In this document: in pieces, positions 56,127 to 64,000 of the stretch
Numbering within the stretch: the first letter of the stretch is position 1
Layout of the letters: every line of letters starts with the position of its first letter
Assembly: GCA_028641055.1 (NCBI GenBank)
Contig: CM054062.1
Coordinates: forward strand, 171,912,347-171,976,346
Reading direction: 5' to 3'
Length of the DNA: 64,000 nucleotides
Source of the DNA: Alopecurus myosuroides
Lineage: Eukaryota > Streptophyta > Magnoliopsida > Poales > Poaceae
Position numbers and translations under genes: made by a program
Notes under the pieces: generated by a model
Databases searched by the model: none
Told to the model about the DNA's origin: nothing
What the model saw: the letters and a program-made list of their open reading frames with translations, nothing else

Positions 56127-59068
56127 ATGGTTGGCGGAAGGAAGCGTGGCGCTGGTACTCTGGCGTCTGGCGAGCCTTCTGCGCCACCCGCTCCTCGCGC
56201 CGGCGACTGGCGCTCTCCCAACACCACCGCAAAAAGCATCAAAGAGATGCAGCGGGAGGGATTGCTACCGGCGGAGGCGGAGAAGCGCGTCCGCCTCGGG
56301 AAAAGAGAAGAGGTACCCAACCCTCAGTCGAATGAGCGCGTGGTCTTCGTGGACCACGTGACTCGAGGTCTTTCTTTCCCCCTTCACCCTTTCTTCATCG
56401 GGCTGCTGTGTGCCTACGGCATACAGCTTCACGACCTTCCTCCGAACGCGATGCAGCACATTTCGTGCTTCATCGTGCTTTGCGAGTGCTACCTCGGCAT
56501 TCGCCCGCATTGGGCGCTCTGGAAAGCGCTGTTCAAGATCCGGATTTTCCGCGAGAAACCGCGGGTGGAGTCCGAGCCTGGCGAGCCACTTCGCACGGGT
56601 GGTTTCGGGATCCAGGCGCGCCAGGAGAACGCATACTTCAACATGCACTTCATCGACTCCGCCCAAGGCTGGCGGAAAAAGTGGTTCTACGTCGTCGACA
56701 ATAGCTCGGGTGGGCTCGTAGAGTTTCACCCATTCGCAGTTCTGTCGAGGCGCAAGTCTTGGAGCCACAAGATGTCAGCCGAGGAAATCCAGACGGTCAC
56801 GCCCTTACTCGCAAGAGTAGCCGCTCTTCGAGACCAAACCTCGGGAGTAGTGCTCAACGGGCTCCATCTGGCGAGTCTCTTCTTGAAGCGCAGGATCCAG
56901 CCTCTGCAGCAAAGGCCTTCCACTATGTGGGAGTATCAAGGTGCAGAAGATCCCAGCCGAGTGAGTCGCGAAGAACTTTCGAATGTGGAATTCGAGAAGA
57001 AGATCGCGGTCATCACTCGACTGAAGGTAGGGGAGCAATTCCCCGATTGCTCAGTCGAAGCTTTTTCTGCCTCAAATCCTCCTCCGGCTGAGGTTAGTTT
57101 CTTGTCTTTGAGTTACTTTCATCTTCTGAATTTCTAGTCGATAAGATCCTTCTTGTTTTCTTGTCTTCGTAGAGTCTAGCCATGGCGGACTGCTACCCGC
57201 CAGCTACGGGGGGAGCTGCTTCGGAGCAAGTGTCTAGTCACCAAGACGGCGCGGTTGACACCAGTGTCGCCAACGCTTCCTCGAGCTCGGAGGACGATTC
57301 TTCGGATGACGTCGAAGACTCGACTGGCGTCCCCCCGAAACGTCGTCGGGTAGATGAAAACGAAGCTACTTCAAAGGACAAATCCTTGGAAGCATCGCCT
57401 AGTCAAGCTCCTATCCATGTGACTCCACTCCAATCTCTTCCTCCTTCGGCTTCGTTTCCAGTGATAGCAAACGCTTGGGACGCGGATGCTCTGGACGATG
57501 ATGAAGATGATGAGTAAGTGTTTTCTTCCTTGTTCTTTTGTAATGCTAGTCGATCAACTTCTAAATTCCGATATTGATGTTTTTCTATCTTTCACTGCAG
57601 TCTGCAAACGATCAGCCCGCGTAGGTTTGCTGCTAACGTTCCTCCCGAAAAGAGGAACAAAGCAAAGGACGCGGGTGAAACCCCCACTGCAGGCACCGTC
57701 CAGAACTCTCCCAGGGCAGCGCCTGATGCTGCGACTGTGGAACGAGAAATCCCCAGCTCCGCCGCTAAGACTTCGGTCTCGAAGGAGGCGACGGACAGTT
57801 CTGCGGATCCTCTCTCCCACGCCACCGGACAGGTAAACTTCTATCTCTTGGCCTTCAAGAATTTTTTTTATATCGGGTGCACGGCAGTGCTCCCGATGGG
57901 AGTAGCCCCCGAGGCTGTAGCCGATCGCGTGCGATCGGCTGCAGGCTCAAAGTTCTGTTCATCTTTTCTTCATGATTTTGCTTTTCTCGGGTGCACGGCA
58001 GTGCTCCCGATGGGAGTAGCCCCCGAGGCTGTAGTCGATTGTAAATAATCGGGTACAGGCTCCAATGTGATCCTTTTAACTCTTCCGTCTTCGCGCTTTT
58101 GCAGTCACTTGTTGATTCTCTTGCGGCGATTGGTCGCCGCGTCGTTCTCGCTGAAGCGGATTGCAATTCTCTTCGAGCAGACCGCAACCGACTCCAGACT
58201 AAAAACGATCTTCTCAAGGGTGAGCTTTAGCGTTTCCCTGTATTCCACACTCCATTCATTCTAGAGTTTTTGACAAGTGTTTCTTTGCAGCTCGACTTGA
58301 ATTTGCAGAATCCGAAAAGGTCAAATTCTCTGAGCAGGTAACTGCTCGAGAAGCTGATTTGACGGCCATTCGACAAGAGCTAGAGACTTCCCGCATGCAG
58401 TCGGAAGACTTCAGTCGACAGCTTGCGGACGCGCGGAAGTCCTTGAAGGAGTTGGAGAAAAACGGCAGTAAGGCCGACAGCGAGCTTGTCGGGTTCCTTC
58501 GTCCCCTTGCTGAGCGCTTCGCGGGTAAGCTTGCTGGAATTTCGCGATTCTGATTCTCCACTTGGTTGTAGTTTGCTAAGTATTATTTTCTCCCTTCGCA
58601 GGTATTCAGGATGTTCCTCTAGAAATCCCTGGACTCCAGCGGGTGGATGTGGTAACCGATACGCTTGCCCAGCTTAAAAGGCACGCTGACGGAGTTTCTT
58701 CCGTGGTCGGCGATGCTACCCAAGTGCTGGGGCAACTGTACGGTCGCCTCCTCGCCAACGCCACTCCTGCGCCTGCGCTCGATGATATGTTGAAGGTCTT
58801 CTCAGAAGGAAAGCTTCTGGATGCCTTTGCAGTTGCTCAAACGGAGGCTGGCGCGAAGACTGCGATTCAATTTGCTCTGGCGCACGGAGTCGAAGGGTTG
58901 GAGGAGGCTTACTCGTCCATTCCAGTCGATCCCTCCACGGGCAAAAAGGTACGGCTCTCTCGTTTTGGCGAGCAAGCCGCCATTCTTGCTCGGAAGCTTT
59001 CTGAGATTTTTGCTCGGAAGAAGGGAGGGTCGACTGCTGCTAGTGGGAGCACCAATGTAGCCTCGTAG
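56127..59068 (+). CDS. Antisense six-exon gene of Gypsy 2, PF04195 ('putative gypsy type transposon') family, open throughout
   Basis: Exons 56127-57092, 57173-57513, 57601-57832, 58105-58219, 58291-58524 and 58602-59068. GT-AG introns and phases close exactly: 2355 bp, 784 residues, no internal stop. Layout: Gly/Arg/Ala start, PF04195-like core with 'FPLHPFFIGLLCAYGIQLHD' and 'LPPNAMQHISCFIVLCECYLGI' (about residues 83-135), a second globular part to about 320, a Ser/Asp/Glu-rich linker with 'PPKRRRVDE' as a possible nuclear signal, coiled coil (exons 4-5), and a helical end with Ser-rich tail. Function unknown; the family is known only from transposons. The third intron (57833-58104) holds two copies of a roughly 114-bp repeat. 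Confidence 0.75.
57880..58060. repeat. Two copies of a ~114-bp unit in intron 3 of the antisense gene
   Basis: 'TCGGGTGCACGGCAGTGCTCC' begins near 57873 and 57987, and each copy continues GATGGGAGTAGCCCCCGAGGCTGTAG. A third partial copy (TCCCGATGGGAGTAGCCCCC) lies at 59184. Confidence 0.85.
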
Positions 59069-59278
59069 TTTTTTTTATTTCCTTCCTTGAATGTAATGAA
59101 CCTTGGGATGTATTCCCGTACCTTTGTTGGTCTTAATTGAAGCATTGTGTTTTTGGAATTTATTCCCTTTGTTTGTATTCTGTCTCCCGATGGGAGTAGC
59201 CCCCAAGCGTCTAGTCAGATGTTCGACTAGAAACAACTCGAGTAGGGCATCTTACTCCTTTCCGTGTACTTCTTCCAG

Positions 59279-60088
59279 GCGAATGTTTCTGCCGATGAGT
59301 CATCGGGTGGACGTGGTGACCCAGTAAATCCACTTGTGGCTGCCGTGGGCACTTTTGCTGGCCTTCGTGGTAAGGTTCAGGAGGGTGAGCGTAGACTGAA
59401 AGCGCTGCGCGGGGTAGCTGATGTGGCGATATCCAAACAGAGATTGGCAGCTGAGCGCGAACAATTTCTGATGGATGAACTGTCTTCGATTGCAATGGAG
59501 TTACTATGTAAGTAGTGTAGCCCCCATGCTATATTTCTCCCCTCTGCTTCTTATCTGACTAAGTGTGTTTGCTCTTTAGTTGTGAGACCAGATGACAGAG
59601 AAGAGAAGCAGTGGGTGGAAAACCTCATTCATCAAGAAGCTAACAGCACAAAACCTCATGCGAGTAATTTCTGGTCTGATCGCAGCCGAGGGTTTGTGAT
59701 GGCTACCTTGAAATTTCGAATCCGCCAGGCGAGAATTCTCGTGAGTTCTTTCCACGAAGTCCTGGTTGCGGTGAATGCTGCTTTTTATCCACTCGAGAGG
59801 GGTCCCGAAGACTGGAGTTATCTTCTCAGGCTGTTTGGACGAGAAGGGGAGGTTCGCGCGTGCGTACGCAAACAAATGATGTGCGGCGCGGTTGTGGCTC
59901 TCTCGTTTGTCCGAATATGGCATCCTGAGATAGATTTGAACTCCGTAGCTCGGCGCCCAGATTATGCAATCGAAGACATCACACCGTTTTATGATGCTGT
60001 ACGCCCTGCAGCCGAGAAGATTATCCAAATGACCTCTGAAGAGGTAGATAGGGTCTTAGCGACTGAGAATGCTCAGCGGTTTGACTGA
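59279..60088 (+). CDS. Orphan two-exon reading frame after the antisense gene of Gypsy 2
   Basis: Exons 59279-59507 and 59580-60088 have good splice sites (CTTCCAG before the first, T|GTAAGTAG and CTCTTTAG between) and join in frame, ending at TGA 60086-60088. The first part is a coiled coil ('GKVQEGERRLKALRG'). The second is a compact domain ('RPDDREEKQWVENL', 'LLRLFGREGEVRACVRKQM', 'VALSFVRIWHPEIDL') that I recognise as the C-terminal part of other grass transposon proteins of this kind. No ATG fits, so an upstream exon must exist. Phase 0 would allow joining to exon 1 or exon 3 of the preceding gene, giving an alternative C-terminus. Confidence 0.5.
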
Positions 60089-60373
60089 TTATCGGATGTG
60101 AATATCCTGTAAAACTGTTTATAGTTTGTAAAAACTGTTTGTAAGGTGTGTAACCTTGTTTTTGATGATATTTCTTTGTGATGCTTAGTTTTAGGTGTAG
60201 CCCCCGTGTATTGAATGGGGTGTGTACCTGTAACTTTTTAGCATGTAGTCGACTGTAAATCTGTCGGGTAAATATGATGAGGAAATCATGTATTTCATTG
60301 TGATGACTGAGAAGTCATGTGTTCGAGCTACAAGATTGGCTAGCACAGCCTTATTATTGGAAAACAAGTAAAC
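60089..60373. mobile_element. Gypsy 2 space between convergent antisense exons and pol
   Basis: AT-rich, with another GTAGCCCCC motif at 60197 and several TGTAA words. No gene seen. Confidence 0.5.
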
Positions 60374-63300
60374 CTAGGGGTAGAATTTGCGCAGTTGCGC
60401 GATATTCCATGGATTGGAATAGATGCCTCCGGTCTCGGGATTCTTCAATCGATAGGCTCCTCCTGGGATCACTTCATGTATGATGAAGGGTCCTTCCCAA
60501 GGTGGTTCGAGCTTGTGTCCTTCCTTTTGCTTCAGCCGCAACACCAAGTCGCCTACCACGAATGACCTGTGGCGTATGCGTCGACTGTGGTAATTGCGTA
60601 GTGATTGTTGATAGACCGCGGATCTTGCGAGTGCAATGTCCCGAATTTCGTCGAGTGCATCCATATCTTCTGCAAGTGCTTTGTTGGATATTTCTTCGCT
60701 GTAGGCTAAAACTCGTGGGGCGCTGAATCGGACCTCCTCGGGAAGGACGGCTTCTGCCCCGTATACCATAAAACATGGTGTGTATTGCGTTGATCGATTG
60801 GGAGTTGTGCGGAGGCTCCAAAGTACGGAGGGTAATTCCTCTGCCCAATGTCCCGCAGCGGGATGTAGACGATCTAGCAATCTCTTTTTGATGCCAGCCG
60901 AAACTAAGCCGTTGGATCTTTCGACTTGGCCGTTTGTTTGCGGATGGGCAACCGAAGCAAACTTGAAATTGATTCCTTTCTCCTCGCAGAACTGTTGTGT
61001 TTCCTTTGCGGTGAAGTTTGTACCATTGTCTGTAATGATGTCATGTGGTACACCGAATCTACATACTATGGAGTCGAGGAACTTGATGGCGCATTGAGCG
61101 CTAGCCGAAGTTACTGGCATAGCTTCGATCCATTTGGTAAATTTGTCGACTGCGACCAGCAAATGTGTGTATCCTCCTGGTGTGGATTTGCGCAGTGGTC
61201 CAACCATGTCTAGCCCCCATTGCGCAAAGGGCCAGGCGATGGGTATCATATGCAGCTCTGTGGCGGGTGCGTGCGGCTTTGGTGAGAATCGCTGGCAGGC
61301 GTTGCATCTATCGACCAGGTTTTTTGCATCGTTGGCTGCTGTTAGCCAGTAGAATCCTGCTCGAAAGGCTTTTCCCAGTATTGCTTTCCAGCTAGCATGA
61401 TGTCCGCAATCACCCTGGTGTATGTCCCGGAGTAATTCCTTGCCGTCTTCGGGTGCGATGCAGCGCTGCAGTATGCCCGAGATGCTTTGTTTGTATAATT
61501 CTCCATTAACCACCCGAAAGGATTTGCTACGCCTGATTAGCTGTCGAGCCTCACGTGGATCGGCCGGGAGCTGTTTGTTGAGCAGGTAGTCGAGATATTT
61601 CTGCGTCCAGATTGGCTCGACCAGAAAAACCTGCCGTGATATGTTATGAGTTAGCTCGAGAAGCGCGATTTGCGGGCTGACCTCTGTTTCTTGTGCGGCG
61701 GGTGTCTCTACGGCTTTCTTCACTTTGACTGATCTCTTAATCATCCGCTCGAAATATATCCCTGGCGGTATGGGTGTATTCGTGGAACCCATGTTGGCCA
61801 GTCTATCCGCCTCTTCGTTACTGGATCTTGCAATATGCTTCAACTCGCATCCTTGGAAGCTTCCTTCGAGTAGATTATACATGTCGCGGTATGCGATCAT
61901 GTTTTCAGCGATGGCATCACATTCTTTCATTGTTTGTTGCACTATGAGATTGGAATCGCCATAAATCATCAATCGGGTAGCTCCACAGGCAATCGCCATT
62001 TTCATCCCGTGTAACAGTGCTTCATATTCTGCGTCGTTGTTTGATGCTGGATCATCTGGTGGAAAGTCTAGTCGCAGGACGTATTGCAGTTTGTCTCCAC
62101 GAGGTGAAGTAAGAACGATTCCAGCTCCTGCTCCTTCGTTTCTTTTGGACCCGTCAAAGTACATGATCCAATTGCTTGTATACTCGGGTGGCCCGGGTGT
62201 TTGTAGCTCTGTCCATTCGCTGATGAATTCCACGAGAACTTGGGATTTGACTGCTTTTCGCTCTGTATAGGTGATGTCCCAGGCGCCCAGCTCGATGCTC
62301 CATTTTGCTATTCTTCCGGATGCCATAGGGTTGTTCATGATTGTCCCGAGTGACGCATCATTAACCACTGTGATGGCATGTTCCTGGAAGTAATGTTTGA
62401 GCTTTCGGGCTGTGAGGACAACTCCGTATGCAAGCTTCTGGTAATGAGGATAGCGCTGCTTGCATGGCGAGAGCACTTCGCTGATGTAATATATTGGGCG
62501 CTGGACTCCGTATGCCTTGCCATCTTCAGGTCGTTCGACTACGATTGCAGTGCTGATGACCTGGTTTGTGGCTGCTAAATAGAGAAAAAGTGGCTCCCTT
62601 TCTTGTGGTGTTGCGAGAATGCGCCTGCTTTGCAGCGACCGCTTCAAGTCTGCGAATGCTTGTTTGGCTTTGGGTGTCCACTCGAATTTGTCCGTCTTCT
62701 TCAGTAGCTTGTAGAAGGGTAACGCCTGCTCTCCCAATCGTGCGATGAACCTGCTTAGGGCGGCCAATCGCCCTGCGAGCTGCTGGACTCCGCGTAGATT
62801 GGTAGGCTCCTTCATGGTGAGGATGGCTTGTATTTTCTCCGGATTGGCCTCAATGCCTCTGGCGGATACCAGGTATCCGAGGAGTTTTCCTGCGGGGACG
62901 CCGAAAACGCATTTTGTCGGGTTGAGCTTGATCCGATATGCATTAAGGGCGTCGAATGTTTCTTTAATGTCTTCGAGGAGTGTGTCCTCTACTCGAGTTT
63001 TGATGACGATGTCGTCGACGTATACTTGTACGTTCTTGCCAATGAGATTGGCAAGGCATCTCTGCATGCAACGTTGATATGTTGCGCCTGCGTTCTTCAG
63101 CCCGAAGGGCATTGTCGTGTAGCAGTATACACCGTGTGGTGTGATGAATGCCGTCTTCTCTTCGTCTTCCTTTTTCATTCGGATCTGATTATATCCCGAG
63201 TAGGCGTCTAGGAAGGAGAGACGTTGGCAACCTGCTGTGGAGTCCACGATCTGGTCGATTCGTGGTAGAGGAAAGTTGTCCTTGGGGCAGTGCTTGTTTA

Positions 63301-64000
63301 GTGACGTGTAGTCGATGCACACCCGAAGGATATCCGTGTTTTTCTTGGGGACCAGCACCGGATTTGCCAGCCAGGTGGATATCTTGATCTCTCTAATAAA
63401 GTTGGCGGCTAGCAGCCTATTTACTTCTTCTCCCAGCGCCTTTTGCTTGGGTTCTGAGAATCGTCGAGTCGTCTGTTTGACGGGTTTGGCGTTAGGAAAG
63501 ACTTTGAGTGAGTGCTCGGCAAACTCCCTGGGTATACCTGGCATATCTGAGGGCTGCCAGGCGAAAATCTCCCAGTACTCACGGAGGAGTTTGACGAGCG
63601 CGCTTTCCTATGCTGGCGAGAGGGTTGTGGAAACCATCGCGGTTTTGGCGGAATCCGTCGGGTGCACTTGGTGCTTGCGAGTGTCGCTGTTGGCGCTGAA
63701 TTCCAGTTCAGGCGCGTTTTTCTTCGTGAGGGGCATGACGGAGTGGTCCGTGGTTTTTGCCAACTCTTGTAGTTCTTCTTGCATCCCGAAAGATTTCGCG
63801 ATCTCGTTAAATTCTATGTCGCACTTATCCGATTTCTGGAAGTCTCCGTCAATGGTGATCACACCGTATTCACCGGGTAGCTTGAGCTTCAAGTATGCGT
63901 AATGTGGTACGGCCATGAATCTGGCGAACGCTGTTCGACCAAGAATGGCGTGGTACTGTGAGGGCCAGTCGACGACTTCGAAGTCCAGGAATTCCCTTCT
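60374..64000 (-). CDS. Gypsy 2 polyprotein, end of protease, RT, two RNase H domains and integrase (partial; one TAG)
   Basis: Open from the window end to TAG 63608-63610, then in the same frame to the stop at 60374. The first part is the protease end ('AILGRTAFARFM'). From 63544 (1056 codons): RT with 'SFLDAYSGYNQIRMKKED' and 'VQVYVDDIVI', RT-linked RNase H, a second RNase H ('IMYFDGSKRNEGAGAG', 'LMIYGDSNLI', 'ARSSNEEADRLAN'), zinc finger ('HQGDCGHH...CNACQRF'), and integrase core ('WGLDMVG', 'IITDNGTNF', 'NGQVERSN'). It ends 'IAQLRKFYP' without a chromodomain. All catalytic residues are present. The only defect seen is the TAG, which may be a mutation (Gln expected) or a readthrough site. 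Confidence 0.88.

Larger units (their letters stand above)
54443..64000 (-). mobile_element. Tat-type Gypsy retrotransposon 2 with antisense genes, runs off the window
   Basis: The 3' LTR is at 54443-54905 (TGTCGAAG...CTTCGTCA) with polypurine tract complement at 54906. Plus-strand spliced gene 56127-59068 and orphan exons 59279-60088 follow. Minus-strand protease-RT-RNase H-RNase H-integrase runs from the window end to 60374. Same plan as Gypsy 1 but clearly another family: LTR and proteins differ. It inserted in the LINE RNase H. GAGAC (54438-54442) would be its TSD if repeated beyond the window. Confidence 0.9.

Overview
This is nuclear DNA of a large-genome cool-season grass. Triticeae (wheat, Aegilops, barley or rye) is most likely and another Pooideae is possible. 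The evidence is the density of nested LTR retrotransposons, a retrotransposon with 4.4-kb LTRs (LARD type), LTR ends of the TGATACGTCTCCAACG kind, a CACTA element with a TnpA-like gene, grass-type MITEs, GT-AG introns and a grass wall-associated kinase. The window has one convincing host gene. More than 90% of it is transposable elements, most with borders that can be read to the base.

Layout. (1) 1-3198: decayed inside of a Gypsy element carrying a plus-strand 'putative gypsy type transposon' gene remnant. (2) 3199-4512: a Copia-type LTR in reverse orientation. (3) 4513-24045: a truncated Copia element (RT, RNase H, 3' LTR) split by a 16.4-kb CACTA element at 4926-21339 with TSD GTT. Inside the CACTA are fragments resembling AP2 and B3 host genes, a small coiled-coil gene, a reversed non-autonomous Gypsy element with a partly inverted LTR, a 350-bp tandem array and a broken TnpA-like gene. 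(4) 24313-27794: an intact three-exon wall-associated receptor kinase on the minus strand, with a PIF/Harbinger-type element (28097-28854) and a Stowaway-like remnant upstream. (5) 29457-54442: an L1-type LINE, split by a LARD (30515-53189, TSD TCTAT). The LARD's 3' LTR is itself split by a Tat-type Gypsy element (38055-50069, TSD AGGCC). (6) 54443-64000: a second Tat-type Gypsy element that truncates the LINE and runs off the window.

How the parts work together. Both complete-enough Tat-type elements read gag-pol on the minus strand. Between pol and the 3' LTR they carry a separate, intron-containing gene on the opposite (plus) strand. Splice sites can be placed so that the frame closes exactly: six exons, 834 codons with one stop in the first element; six exons, 784 codons and no stop in the second. 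The second element also has an orphan two-exon reading frame after it. These antisense genes, their shared polypurine-tract-like intron motifs, and a TAG codon at the same protease-RT junction in both elements are the observations most worth following up.
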